A DNA stretch of 64,000 nt, from NCBI RefSeq assembly GCF_001693385.1, contig NZ_CP016428.1, forward strand, positions 372,001 to 436,000, written 5' to 3'. The translations under genes were made by a program, and so were the position numbers. Origin of the DNA: Bradyrhizobium icense. Lineage in GTDB: Bacteria > Pseudomonadota > Alphaproteobacteria > Rhizobiales > Xanthobacteraceae. Numbering within the stretch: position 1 is the stretch's first letter; every line of letters starts with the position of its first letter. Of the stretch, positions 26,361-35,164 are shown in pieces. The notes below the pieces were generated by a model. It did not search any database. It was not told where the DNA came from and worked only from the letters and a program-made list of their open reading frames with translations.

Positions 26361-27317
26361 TCAGTCAGCGCCTCTTGCGCGCGCCAGCGTGCGCGACGCC
26401 GTTTCATGGAACGTCGCACGATAGAGTCTCGCAAATTCGCCCATGTGATGGAAGCCGTTGGCTCGGGCGCACGACGTCACGGTGATGGCGTCGGACCCCT
26501 TCACGAGCTGCGCGCGCGCCGACCAAAGCTGCTTGAGGCGCAGATAGCGATGCAGGCTCATGCCGCGGACGCTCGCCACCGCCGTGCCCAACGTCCTGAC
26601 CGACACGCCGCATTGTTCGGCGAGGTCGGCGCTGTAGATCGCCGAGGCGGCATGAAAGGCGACATACTCGTCGATCATGCGAACGAGGCGGCAATAGCCC
26701 GTGCTTGCAGTCTTGCCCGCCACTTCCGGCGTTCTGCTGCTGCGGAACATCTCGTCGATGGCGAGCAGCAGGCCTTCCTGGAGGGCAAGCGCCGAACGAG
26801 GCTCCTGCACCAATTCCGGTCTGGCGGAAGCCGTCTGCAAAATACCCGTCGTGACGGATCTGACCGTTGCAAGAGCGTCGGGGTCCGGCATGAACGGGCA
26901 TAGCCGGTCCGGCGCATCGAACCACTGCCGATCCCGCAGGCCGGCGCCAAGGGTGACGATCGCGTGCAGCGATCCGCGGGGTTCGACGAACTGCAAATCC
27001 ACATTGCCGCGCATGCCGATAAAGGTCGGCCGGTTCACGGACAGGCCGTTGACCGAGACGTCGTAGTCTTCCTCGATCTGGAAGATGACGACGCCATGCG
27101 CGGCGCGGTAGCTGACGTCGACGATACGCGGAAACGAACGGAGCAACGTGATCTGGCAGCAGGGCAACTGCACCGCCGCGCGCGCGGTATGGAAGTTCGC
27201 AAGATTCAGCGGGACGCTGCGCGCGTCCGCGACAAATTCGACCGGCCGGAAGGCGTCGATGTCGGAAAACCGGACGATCGAAAGGGCCGGCGAGGGGGCA
27301 AGCTTCTGGAACAGCAT
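26361..27317 (-). CDS. AraC-family transcriptional regulator
   Basis: A 318-residue regulator. The N-terminal about 200 residues look like an AraC-binding-like sensor region (LLRSFPRIVDVSYRAAHGVV). The C-terminal about 100 residues hold the two helix-turn-helix units: LAEQCGVSVRTLGTAVASVRG (first HTH) and ITVTSCARANGFHHMGEFARLY (second HTH). It is divergent from the RraA-like / cupin / TctC operon that begins at 27596 across a 278-nt spacer, which makes it the likely local regulator of that operon. Confidence 0.87.
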   Translation of the reverse strand: MLFQKLAPSPALSIVRFSDIDAFRPVEFVADARSVPLNLANFHTARAAVQLPCCQITLLRSFPRIVDVSYRAAHGVVIFQIEEDYDVSVNGLSVNRPTFIGMRGNVDLQFVEPRGSLHAIVTLGAGLRDRQWFDAPDRLCPFMPDPDALATVRSVTTGILQTASARPELVQEPRSALALQEGLLLAIDEMFRSSRTPEVAGKTASTGYCRLVRMIDEYVAFHAASAIYSADLAEQCGVSVRTLGTAVASVRGMSLHRYLRLKQLWSARAQLVKGSDAITVTSCARANGFHHMGEFARLYRATFHETASRTLARARGAD

Positions 27318-27595
27318 TGTAAGACAACTTGGCGGCGCGAATCTTCGCAGCCAGCGTCGGCCGGTCTGGTTAAGGCCGCATTAAGAAGTGTGGCCGAGGC
27401 GAAGATTTCGACAGCGCCGACGTGATGTGCGGGCTCCCCGGGCGAGCCGCGCCGGACCCATCGAAATCCATTATACCAGCTCAAGCGGAATGCTAATTGT
27501 TTTGCGCCAACCCAAGCCATCATGTGCCGGCTCATCCGGAACCCTCGCGTCGGGCGGGCCGGAGCCGCAAGAGGAAGCAAGAGGAAACAGTCTCT

Positions 27596-28234
27596 ATGAC
27601 CATCACCACGGCCATGACGAGCGTGCCGAAGCCTGCGCCTGAAGTGATCGAGGCGTTCAGGAACGCGCCGACCTCGATCATCAGCGACAACCTTGCCCGG
27701 CTGCCGGGCGCGGTGGGCCTGCGCCCGTTTCATCGCGCCGGCCGGCTGGTCGGAGCTGCTTTCACGGTGCGCACGCGGCCCGGCGACAATCTTGCGATCC
27801 ACCGGGCGCTGGAACTGGTCGGGCCGGGCGACGTGATCGTGGTCGACGGCGGCGGTGACGAGACGAGGGCGCTGGTCGGCGAGATCATGAAGAATATCGC
27901 CGAATACCGCGGCGCCGCGGGGTACGTGATCGATGGCGCCATCCGCGACGTCGCGGCCTTCGCGGCTTCCGACTTTCCCTGCTTTGCCCGCGCGGCGATC
28001 CACCGCGGCCCGTACAAGAGCGGGCCCGGCGAGATCAACGTGCCGGTTTGCATTGGCGGCTCGGTGATTTCTCCCGGCGACATCGTGGTGGGCGACGAGG
28101 ACGGCGTGGTATCGTTCCCTGCTGCTGTGGCCGGCACCTTGCTCGAGGCGGTCCGCGCCCAGATCGCGCGCGAGGAAGACACCCTGATCGCGATTCGCGA
28201 GGGCCGCTACCAAGGCAGCTACGGCAAATCTTGA
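27596..28234 (+). CDS. RraA-like protein (HMG/CHA aldolase-type)
   Basis: A 212-residue member of the RraA / 4-hydroxy-4-methyl-2-oxoglutarate aldolase family. Seen: SIISDNLARLPGAVGLRPFH, VVDGGGDETRALVGEIM, then DGAIRDVAAF with the Arg-Asp pair that in the aldolases binds pyruvate and metal, and GDIVVGDEDGVV near the end. The aldolase cleaves protocatechuate- or gallate-pathway products. The neighbours (cupin and tricarboxylate-binding protein) favour a metabolic role over RNase E inhibition. The ATG at 27596 is used; upstream frame codons are not conserved. Confidence 0.85.
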   Translation: MTITTAMTSVPKPAPEVIEAFRNAPTSIISDNLARLPGAVGLRPFHRAGRLVGAAFTVRTRPGDNLAIHRALELVGPGDVIVVDGGGDETRALVGEIMKNIAEYRGAAGYVIDGAIRDVAAFAASDFPCFARAAIHRGPYKSGPGEINVPVCIGGSVISPGDIVVGDEDGVVSFPAAVAGTLLEAVRAQIAREEDTLIAIREGRYQGSYGKS

Positions 28235-28264
28235 TGGGGCGCGACAGCGCGCTTGGGAGGAACG

Positions 28265-28633
28265 ATGAGTCAGAAGGAAGAATTCCACAACCTCGACAAC
28301 CCGGATGACGGCCTGTTTCGCGAACTCGCCGCCGGCGTCACCACACGCATCTTTTCGGGCGAGCACGCCATGCTGTCGGTCGTGGCGCTGGCGCCGCATT
28401 CGCAAGGCACGCTGCACCATCACCCCGAAGAACAATGGGGCGTGCTGCTTGAAGGCTCGGCGATCCGGGTTCAAGGCGATGAGGAAATTCCGGTCAAGAA
28501 GGGCGATTTCTGGCGCACGCCGGGAAACGTGCCGCACACGATGCGGGCTGGACCCGAAGGCGCCCGCGTGCTTGACATCTTCAGCCCGCCGCGCCCCGAA
28601 TACAAAAAGGCCGGATCCGGCTTCGGCACTTAA
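28265..28633 (+). CDS. Single-domain cupin protein
   Basis: A 122-residue beta-barrel protein with cupin motif 1 (HSQGTLHHHPEEQWGVLLEG) and motif 2 (GDFWRTPGNVPHTMRAG). The His of HHHPEEQ and PHTM are the expected metal ligands. Cupins at such loci are often isomerases, decarboxylases or sensors; the substrate is unknown. The ATG at 28265 is preceded by GGGAGG, ideal spacing. It is 30 nt after the RraA-like gene. Confidence 0.87.
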   Translation: MSQKEEFHNLDNPDDGLFRELAAGVTTRIFSGEHAMLSVVALAPHSQGTLHHHPEEQWGVLLEGSAIRVQGDEEIPVKKGDFWRTPGNVPHTMRAGPEGARVLDIFSPPRPEYKKAGSGFGT

Positions 28634-28691
28634 ATGAAGCCTGCGAACAAAAACAAAAAATATCGCAGGCGTTAATGGGAGGAGAGTTCTG

Positions 28692-29651
28692 GTGAAGATT
28701 ACAAGACGAAATTTGCTTGCGGCGACAGCCGCGTTCGCAGTGACGCCGGCGCTGGCGCAGCAGACCAAGAACATGACGCTGGTGGTGCCGTTTCCTCCGG
28801 GAGGATCGACCGACGCGCTGGCGCGGCTGTTGCAGTCTCACCTGCAGACCAGGCTCGGCCGGACCGTGCTGGTGGAGAACAAATCCGGCGCGGCCGGCTC
28901 GCTCGGCGCCGTGCAGGTCGCCAAGAGCGCGCCTGACGGCGCGACGTTTCTGGTGACGTTCGATTCGCACGCGGTGATTCCGGCCATTCTTGAAAAGCCG
29001 GGGCTGGACGTCATGCAGGACCTGGTGCCGGTATTCCTGGTCGGCACGGCGCCTTATGTCATCGCCGCGAACGCCGAGCGGCCGTACAAGACGTTTGCCG
29101 ATGTGGTCGCGGCCTGCAAGGCAACGCCCGGCGCCGTGAAATACGCCTCCGTCGGTATCGGCACCCTCGGCCATCTGGCGATGACGGTGCTGGGCAAGAA
29201 GGCCGGCGTCGAGATCACGCATGTGCCCTACCGCGGCGGCGGTCCGGCCATGAACGACGTGCTCGGCGGCCATGTCGATCTCATCGTTGGATCGGCGGCG
29301 CTGGTGACGGCGCAGCTCGGCACCAACATGCTGCGTCCCATCCTGCAACTGGGCCGCGAGCGGCTGCCCGTGCTGAAGGATACGCAGACCGCGATCGAAG
29401 CGGGCTTTCCGGATTTCGAGACGCTGGCCTGGTGGGGTGTTTTCGCGCCGAAGGGAACGCCGGAAGATGCCGTCGCCGGCATGGCGAAATCGGCGAAGGA
29501 GATTCTGAGCGAGCCGGCAGTTGCGGCGCAGTTGCGCGATACGCAAAACATGTCGCTGCTGCTCGCCGGCAGCAAGGAGTTCTCGACGTTCTTCGCCAAG
29601 CAGGTGAGCATCTGGGGGCAGGTGGTCCGCGAGAACAACATCAAGGCGTAG
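28692..29651 (+). CDS. TctC-type tripartite tricarboxylate transporter binding protein
   Basis: A 319-residue periplasmic binding protein of the Bug/TctC family: Tat-like signal with twin Arg (KITRRNLLAATAAFA), then MTLVVPFPPGGSTDALAR, VENKSGAAGSLGA and HVPYRGGGPAMNDVLGGHVD, which are hallmarks. No TctA/TctB membrane genes follow, which is common for Bug proteins. GTG start with GGGAGGAG upstream. Third gene of the RraA-like / cupin operon; it probably captures the carboxylic acid metabolised by it. Confidence 0.92.
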   Translation: MKITRRNLLAATAAFAVTPALAQQTKNMTLVVPFPPGGSTDALARLLQSHLQTRLGRTVLVENKSGAAGSLGAVQVAKSAPDGATFLVTFDSHAVIPAILEKPGLDVMQDLVPVFLVGTAPYVIAANAERPYKTFADVVAACKATPGAVKYASVGIGTLGHLAMTVLGKKAGVEITHVPYRGGGPAMNDVLGGHVDLIVGSAALVTAQLGTNMLRPILQLGRERLPVLKDTQTAIEAGFPDFETLAWWGVFAPKGTPEDAVAGMAKSAKEILSEPAVAAQLRDTQNMSLLLAGSKEFSTFFAKQVSIWGQVVRENNIKA

Positions 29652-29703
29652 CGGGTGAGCGACGCGCATCCGCGACACGGGATTTACTTCTTCATCCGCT
29701 CAT

Positions 29704-29732
29704 GAAAAAGGCCCCACCAAGGGGGCCTTAAT
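29704..29732. terminator. Bidirectional terminator between convergent genes
   Basis: Stem AAGGCCCC (29708-29715) with GGGGCCTT (29722-29729), loop 6 nt. On the minus strand it is followed by TTTTTC, so it mainly terminates the PRC-barrel gene; on the plus strand the tail is the weaker TTAATC after the TctC gene. Confidence 0.8.
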
Positions 29733-29751
29733 CATCAAGCGTGGGAACGCC

Positions 29752-30297
29752 TTAGTTGTAGTCTGAATATTTGAACTGCGGCATCGCCTTGAGCTGATCC
29801 TTGGTGCCGCTCATCACGGCATGATCGGGCATCCAGTCGTTCGCATCGGCGCTGCGCGGGGTCGGCGCAGTGGTGCTCGTGGCCGCACCGGTCGTGGTCT
29901 CGCGTTGGGTGCCTGTAGTGTCGCGCGTGGTCGCTCCGGGCGCCGTCGAGCTGGTGCGGACCGGCTCCTCGACGAATTTGAGCTTGTCCATGGAAACGGC
30001 GATGTCATGTTCGCCCATTCCGAGGAAGCCGCCGACGCCGATCACCACGGCATTGACCTTGCCGTCCTTGTCCAGGATCAGCTCGTTGACCTCGCCGAGC
30101 TTTTCATTGGCGTCATTATAGACGTCGAGGCCCATGAGCTTGGACGCGCGCCAATTGCCCTTGAGCATCATCTTGTCCTGCGAGCCGGCCGTCGTTGCTG
30201 CGGGGGCGGCGGGCTGAGCCGTCTGCGCGGTCTGCGCATAGGCGGGAGCACTGAATATGGCGGCGCTCAAGAGAGCCGCGGCTAAAAGTTTCTGCAT
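29752..30297 (-). CDS. Exported PRC-barrel domain protein
   Basis: A 181-residue protein with a signal peptide (residues 1-21, ending SAPAYAQ), a PRC-barrel domain (about 50-110, WRASKLMGLDVYNDANEKLG .. ILDKDGKVNAVVIGVGGFLG) and a Thr/Ala/Pro-rich tail ending in FKYSDYN. Exported PRC-barrel proteins are common in rhizobia; their role is unclear, possibly in the envelope stress response. Confidence 0.9.
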   Translation of the reverse strand: MQKLLAAALLSAAIFSAPAYAQTAQTAQPAAPAATTAGSQDKMMLKGNWRASKLMGLDVYNDANEKLGEVNELILDKDGKVNAVVIGVGGFLGMGEHDIAVSMDKLKFVEEPVRTSSTAPGATTRDTTGTQRETTTGAATSTTAPTPRSADANDWMPDHAVMSGTKDQLKAMPQFKYSDYN

Positions 30298-30755
30298 TTC
30301 TGTCCTCCTCGAAAGTCGATCGATGTCCCTAGAACAGAACGCCTGCGCGAATGTTCCTCTGGATCCGGGAGAACTTTCGGAATGACGCAGCCATACGGCG
30401 GCATAAAGCGGGCCGGCAAAACCAAGCGCGCCATGGCGGAACCTGTACGCTTGGATTCGGAAACATGTTCGCGTTGTCCGCGTTGAAATGACAGCTCATG
30501 CCGGTGGCAACCGGCCGCAACGGGGAATGATGGACGCAGCTATTTTGCCGGTTTCTTGCTGCGACACCAACGCATCGGTACGCACTGATATCTAACCCGT
30601 TCCCGGTATGAGCGCTCTCGTATGCCGCTCTGTCCGAACCGCTCGACCAACCAAGCGGGTAACACGGTCTGCATTTCGCGCTTCGGAGGGCTGGCGATGC
30701 CAAGCTTGCTTTGCTATGAAGCATCCCAAGCACCTGCCTTGCCATGCAGGTCCGC
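30298..30755. other. Intergenic region upstream of tRNA-Arg
   Basis: 458 nt between the PRC-barrel gene and the tRNA. A minus-strand open frame covers 30329-30745, but its translation has no recognisable domain, signal or ribosome site, and its codon use is unlike that of the neighbours. I see nothing certain here. Confidence 0.5.
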
Positions 30756-30832
30756 GGTCCCGTAGCTCAGCCGGATAGAGCGACGGTTTCCTAAACCGTA
30801 GGTCGGAAGTTCGAGTCTTCCCGGGATCGCCA
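30756..30832 (+). tRNA. tRNA-Arg (anticodon CCT)
   Basis: A complete 77-nt cloverleaf: acceptor GGTCCCG / CGGGATC, D arm with GCTC / GAGC, anticodon stem ACGGT / ACCGT with the loop TTCCTAA giving anticodon CCT (reads AGG), T stem GGAAG / CTTCC with TTCGAGT, discriminator G and an encoded CCA (30830-30832). AGG is a rare Arg codon in a GC-rich genome. The next gene begins 2 nt after CCA. Confidence 0.95.
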
Positions 30833-30834
30833 GC

Positions 30835-31782
30835 ATGTCCAGCACCTCAGACATCGTGACGGTCACTCCGAATCCGGCGGTCGATCTCTCGACTGCGGTC
30901 GACAGGATCGTGCCGGTGGCCAAGCTGCGCGGCCGATCGCAGCGGCGCGATCCCGGCGGCGGCGGAATTAACGTCGCGCGGGTCATCAAGCGGCTCGGCG
31001 GCGATGCCCGCGCAATCTATCCCGTCGGCGGAGCGATCGGAAACTTGCTGCGCCAGCTACTCGACGAAGAGGGGATTACCAGCCACACCTGGACGATTGC
31101 GGGCGAGACGCGGGAGGATTTTTTCGTCGATGAAATCAGTGCGGGCAAGCAATACCGGTTCATTCTTCCCGGCCCACGGCTCGACGAAACCGAGTGGAAG
31201 CAATGCCTGAAGCTGATCGCGGAAATCGAGCCTTTTCCCCGCTTCCTGGTCGCAAGCGGCAGCCTGCCCGATGGCGTTCCCGATGACTTCTATGCGCAGA
31301 TCGCGAGGATCGCAAAGCAGCGCGGCGCAAGGATGGTGCTGGACACCTCGGGGCCGGCGCTCGCCGCAGCGGCGGCTGAGGGCGTCGACCTCATCAAGCC
31401 GAACCTGCGGGAGATGCGCGAACTGACCGGAAGCGAACCGTCGGACGCCTACGCGTGGGAAGTCGCTGCGAGGGAGCTCGTCGAAAAGGGCAAAGCGACC
31501 ATCGTCGCATTGACGATGGGCCATCTTGGCGCGGCGCTTGTCACGCGCGACGAAGTCCTGCGGGCGCCGCCGATTCCGATTACGCCGCGGAGCGCGGTCG
31601 GAGCCGGCGACAGCTTTCTGGCGGCCTTGGTCTGGCGGCTCGCTTCAGGTGCATCTCGCCCGGACGCTTTCCGTCTTGCGGTCGCTGCCGGCGCCGCGAC
31701 GCTGCTCCATCCCGGGACCGAGCTGTGCCGGCCGGAGGACGTCGCGCGCCTTGCCGGTCAGGTAACGATCGAAACGGTATGA
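30835..31782 (+). CDS. PfkB-family sugar kinase (6-/1-phosphofructokinase type)
   Basis: A 315-residue carbohydrate kinase of the ribokinase/PfkB fold: VTVTPNPAVDLSTAVDR at the N-terminus as in PfkB/FruK/LacC, PGGGGINVARVIKRLGG, and the catalytic motif GAGDSF (about residue 256). The first ATG is at 30835, only 2 nt after the tRNA CCA, with no Shine-Dalgarno outside the tRNA. Either the message starts in or at the processed tRNA end (leaderless after tRNA 3' processing), or translation starts at the internal GTG (30856, before TVTPNP). It is followed convergently by the esterase. Confidence 0.9.
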   Translation: MSSTSDIVTVTPNPAVDLSTAVDRIVPVAKLRGRSQRRDPGGGGINVARVIKRLGGDARAIYPVGGAIGNLLRQLLDEEGITSHTWTIAGETREDFFVDEISAGKQYRFILPGPRLDETEWKQCLKLIAEIEPFPRFLVASGSLPDGVPDDFYAQIARIAKQRGARMVLDTSGPALAAAAAEGVDLIKPNLREMRELTGSEPSDAYAWEVAARELVEKGKATIVALTMGHLGAALVTRDEVLRAPPIPITPRSAVGAGDSFLAALVWRLASGASRPDAFRLAVAAGAATLLHPGTELCRPEDVARLAGQVTIETV

Positions 31783-31797
31783 TCGCGAAACGTCTGG

Positions 31798-32760
31798 CTA
31801 AGCGCCCTTCTCGAGCAGCGCCTTGAAATCCGCCCGCGCGCGTTGCGCTTCGCGCCTGGCGGTCTCGGAGGCCTCGCCGAGGCCGAAATAGCCGTGGATC
31901 AGGCCGAGGCCGTCGTAATAGCTGGTCGGCACGCCGGCCGCCTTGAGCGTGTCGGCGTAGGCCTTGCCTTCGTCACGAAGCGGATCGAACCATGCGGTAC
32001 AAACGATGGCCGGTGCCACGCCGGCAAGGTCTTTGGCGCGGAGCGGCGAGACGCGCCAGTCGGTGCCGTGCGTTTTGTCTTCGAGGTAATGGCCGCAAAA
32101 CCACTCCATGGTGGCGCGGGTGAGGAAATAGCCTTCGGCGTTCTCGGCGCGCGAGGGGAATCGGGCGTTCTCCATCGCGTCCGCGAAATTTCCGGCGACG
32201 TCGGTGACGGGATAGACCAGCAATTGCGCTGCCAGCCCGATGCCGGCCTCGCGGCAGGCGATTGCCGTGGTGGCCGCCAGATTGCCGCCCGCGCTGTCAC
32301 CGGCGACACCGACGCGCGCGGCATCGCCGCCGAATTCGGCGATGCGGGCGATGACGTCCTGCGTGGCCGTGAAGGCATCCTCGAAGGCGCCGGGAAACCG
32401 CACCTCTGGCGGCCGGCGGTAATCGACCGAGACGACGACGGCGCCGGTTTCGATCGCGAGCCAGCGCGCCTGCCGGTCATGGGTCTCGAGATCGCCGGCG
32501 ACCCAGCCGCCGCCGTGAAAGAACACGACCGTCGGCGATTTGTCGTTCGAGTTCCGGTAGGCCCGCGCGGCGAGGAATCCGGTGGCGCCTTTCACCTTGA
32601 TGTCTTCCGTGCTCATCACCGGGGGCGGAGGAACCGCCGCGCGCGAGGCCGCCAATGCGCGGAGCGCATCGCGCGCGCTGTGCGGCGTCATCGTCGCGGG
32701 GTCGCGCAGCGGCAGCAGCGGAATGATCTGGGCGACGACGGGATCGAGCGGTGGAATCAT
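31798..32760 (-). CDS. Alpha/beta hydrolase, HSL-type acetyl esterase
   Basis: A 320-residue esterase/lipase of the hormone-sensitive-lipase family. Seen: HGGGW (82-86, oxyanion hole), GDSAG (154-158, nucleophile Ser156), a catalytic Asp in the WFDPLRDEG segment and the catalytic His in GLIHGYF. The substrate range is probably short acyl esters. The ATG at 32760 is chosen because homology begins soon after; the frame is open further. It converges with the kinase gene with only 15 nt between. Confidence 0.9.
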   Translation of the reverse strand: MIPPLDPVVAQIIPLLPLRDPATMTPHSARDALRALAASRAAVPPPPVMSTEDIKVKGATGFLAARAYRNSNDKSPTVVFFHGGGWVAGDLETHDRQARWLAIETGAVVVSVDYRRPPEVRFPGAFEDAFTATQDVIARIAEFGGDAARVGVAGDSAGGNLAATTAIACREAGIGLAAQLLVYPVTDVAGNFADAMENARFPSRAENAEGYFLTRATMEWFCGHYLEDKTHGTDWRVSPLRAKDLAGVAPAIVCTAWFDPLRDEGKAYADTLKAAGVPTSYYDGLGLIHGYFGLGEASETARREAQRARADFKALLEKGA

Positions 32761-32998
32761 GTGGGGGCCTCGCGCGGAACGGGACGGCAGCATAGGTAAC
32801 GCGCGCGGCCGCTGCAATTGCGGCGTTTTCCAGGGCAGGCCGGGCCTGCATCCTTCAACTGACAATGATTCCTTCAAGCCGATATGCGGGCGGCGTCGAT
32901 AGAATCGCGGTCCGTTTACTTCTGGTTATCCCTAACCGAGTGCGAGCGGGGAACGGCCGGGCGCACCGATCATTACTCCTTCCAGAGGGAGTGGTGCG

Positions 32999-33241
32999 AT
33001 GGATCAAATTGCCGGAATAGATCGGGCGCTCGACGAAATGCTGGTGCAACTCGGCGGGATGGTGCTCAAACTGTCCAGCCCGGAAGTGACGCGGACCGCC
33101 GACGAGCGGCGCGCGCTGGCGTGCTCGGTCAACCAATATTCGCTGTGCGCGGCGCGCTCGGCTGATCCGCGCGTGCACCAACTCAGGGCCGAGCTTGAGG
33201 AAACAATCAAGCCGCATTTGCGGCTGGTGGCCAGCCGTTAA
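32999..33241 (+). CDS. Small cytoplasmic protein, unknown
   Basis: An 80-residue, mostly helical protein without signal or membrane segment: DQIAGIDRALDEMLVQLGGM .. TADERRALACSVNQYSLCAA. GAGGGAG lies 7 nt upstream of the ATG. No domain recognised; two Cys near the middle. It is preceded by a 238-nt divergent spacer with no other feature. Confidence 0.65.
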   Translation: MDQIAGIDRALDEMLVQLGGMVLKLSSPEVTRTADERRALACSVNQYSLCAARSADPRVHQLRAELEETIKPHLRLVASR

Positions 33242-33316
33242 GGCCAGCGGTTCGGTTCCGACGCTGCGAGGCCGGTGCCGGTGACGACGGCGTTCGAATA
33301 ATTCAGCTCTGATGAC

Positions 33317-35164
33317 TCAGAGCGTCTTGAGGTATTCGATCAGCGCCTTTCGATCGTCGGCGGACAACTCCGGTCCGATGACGCCCTTGATTTCCTTGTT
33401 CTTGTTGTAGTCCTTCCTGAACTCGTGCCCCCGGTTCGAGTTACCGCGAATCGAGGTATCGAATTCGAACCCGTTGGTGATCGGGTCGGTCTTGTAACCG
33501 AGCTTCACGGGGTCGTATTCGCGGCTGCCGAGATAGAATTTGGCAGGCCGTTTCTCCGGGTCGCCAAGCAGATCGTCGATGGTCGGCACCGAGCCGTTGT
33601 GCAGATAGGGCGGCGTCGCCCAGACGCCGTTCAGCGGACGAACCTTGTAGGCCAGTTCGCCCCGGAGTTCGTTCGGCATGTAGCCATCCATCCGTTTCCG
33701 CTCCGGGACGCTCACGGGCGGCTTTTGCTGATCGAAGATGGTGTTGACGGTCTTCTCGACGAGTTCGCCGAGTGCGAACGCAAAACTGCTGCTCTTGATT
33801 CCGAGATGGTCGGGAACCGCGACGGTGCGGGCCAGCATGTCCGCCGCCTGCGCGGGATCGGTTCCGATATGGGAGATCGGAACATTCTCGACCTTGAGGA
33901 TCGCCTCGTCGGCCTCGTTCTTGGTCCACCAGTCCTTGTTGTTGAAATCGTAGAACGCCTCGCTCGTCACCGGCGGCCGGTGGCACTCCTGGCAATGGGT
34001 CTTGTAGAGCTCTGCGCCCCTGCCGGCCAGCTTCTGGTCGATCGGCGGCAGGATGTCGGCCGGCCATTTCGGGGATTGCAGGCCCGAGAATTTGTCCTTC
34101 GCGTTCGGCGGATTCTTGCCCTTGATCATCTGCTCCATCGCGTGGAGCGACTTCAGGTCGACGCTCGATTTGTACAGACCCTTTGACGGCTCGGTCAGGT
34201 TGAGCTCGGCCGACACGCCGAGCGCTTCGCCGGCATTGCGTACCATCGGCTGCATGATCGAGCCGTTGTACTGCACCCAGTCGAACCACGGCGTGTTCCA
34301 GATCCTGGGAAAATGCACCGGCGCAGAGGAGCCGGCATAGTTCTCCGGCTTTTTCAGGCCGATCGAAAACACCTGGTTGCCGATCCGGTTGAGCGCATCG
34401 AGCCGCCCGTATCCTTCCACGATGCTCTGCGAGGCGACGCGCTCTTCGAGATTCTTGACCTGCTTGTACTGGGCAAGGACCTGGTCGAGCTGGTTCTTCA
34501 GCGTCTCGCGGTCGTCGACGCTGGAGTCCGGACCCAGGATGCGCTCGGCGAACCGATCGAACCGCCCGGGCCAGTAGCGCGTCAGCAGAAGCGAGATGCC
34601 CATACCCTGCTTCATCGCGAAGAGGTTGGTGAGCGCCGATCCGCCGTCGATGACGACAGCGGTGTCCTTGTAGGTGAAGCTGCCGGTGTGGCAGGCCGCG
34701 CAGGTCAGGCCGATGCCGGTCATGTCCTGCTTGTTGCGCGGGTTCTTCCACGGTGCGCCGGTCGGGTCGAGCATCGGGCCGCCTTTCGCGAATCCGATCG
34801 GAAGCGCCTCCTTGCCGGGGATGATGGTGTCGGCAATGAAACCGTAGCGGTCGAGATAGGCGGGGTCGCTGAAGAGGCCGACGTTGGTGAACGGCAGCCA
34901 CGAAATCGTCGGCTGCTCCAGCGCCCTGAACCATTCATAGGGAAAGCCGAAGGTCCGCGTTCCCTGATCGGCGTGATAGAACCAGCTCAGCTTTTCCTTG
35001 GCGACGCCCTGATCGAGCCAGACGGTTTTCTTTGGCGTGGGATGCTCCACGATCTTGACGTGAAGATCCTGCCAGAGCTTGGCGATGTCGTCCTTGAAGG
35101 CCGCGTAGCCGATGCCGACGACCGCCAGCGCGATCACAATTTTCGCAATCCTTTTGCCCCGCAT
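33317..35164 (-). CDS. Di-haem cytochrome c, RoxA/MauG-type
   Basis: A 615-residue exported protein with an N-terminal hydrophobic anchor (about residues 7-23) and two haem c sites: CAACH (155-159) and CQECH (391-395), 236 residues apart. Near the C-terminus PPYLHNGSVPTIDDLL matches the conserved segment of di-haem cytochrome c peroxidase / MauG proteins. Size, haem spacing and the aromatic stretch WNTPWFDWVQYN between the haems recall RoxA-like rubber oxygenases and their many uncharacterised relatives. It may be a peroxidase or oxygenase facing the periplasm. The substrate is unknown. No electron-transfer partner adjoins it. Confidence 0.85.
   Translation of the reverse strand: MRGKRIAKIVIALAVVGIGYAAFKDDIAKLWQDLHVKIVEHPTPKKTVWLDQGVAKEKLSWFYHADQGTRTFGFPYEWFRALEQPTISWLPFTNVGLFSDPAYLDRYGFIADTIIPGKEALPIGFAKGGPMLDPTGAPWKNPRNKQDMTGIGLTCAACHTGSFTYKDTAVVIDGGSALTNLFAMKQGMGISLLLTRYWPGRFDRFAERILGPDSSVDDRETLKNQLDQVLAQYKQVKNLEERVASQSIVEGYGRLDALNRIGNQVFSIGLKKPENYAGSSAPVHFPRIWNTPWFDWVQYNGSIMQPMVRNAGEALGVSAELNLTEPSKGLYKSSVDLKSLHAMEQMIKGKNPPNAKDKFSGLQSPKWPADILPPIDQKLAGRGAELYKTHCQECHRPPVTSEAFYDFNNKDWWTKNEADEAILKVENVPISHIGTDPAQAADMLARTVAVPDHLGIKSSSFAFALGELVEKTVNTIFDQQKPPVSVPERKRMDGYMPNELRGELAYKVRPLNGVWATPPYLHNGSVPTIDDLLGDPEKRPAKFYLGSREYDPVKLGYKTDPITNGFEFDTSIRGNSNRGHEFRKDYNKNKEIKGVIGPELSADDRKALIEYLKTL

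Noticed and set aside
27206..28774. Minus-strand open frame of 522 codons across the RraA-like and cupin genes
   Set aside because: It is antisense to two genes with clear motifs and ribosome sites; no domain is visible in its translation.
30329..30745. Possible 138-codon gene upstream of tRNA-Arg
   Set aside because: No ribosome site, signal or domain, and unusual Cys/Ser/Arg composition compared with the neighbouring genes.
33441..34934. Minus-strand open frame of 497 codons overlapping the di-haem gene in another frame
   Set aside because: The haem motifs and MauG-like segment are in the 33317-35164 frame; the other frame is Arg/Gly/Ala-rich as expected from GC-rich shadow frames.
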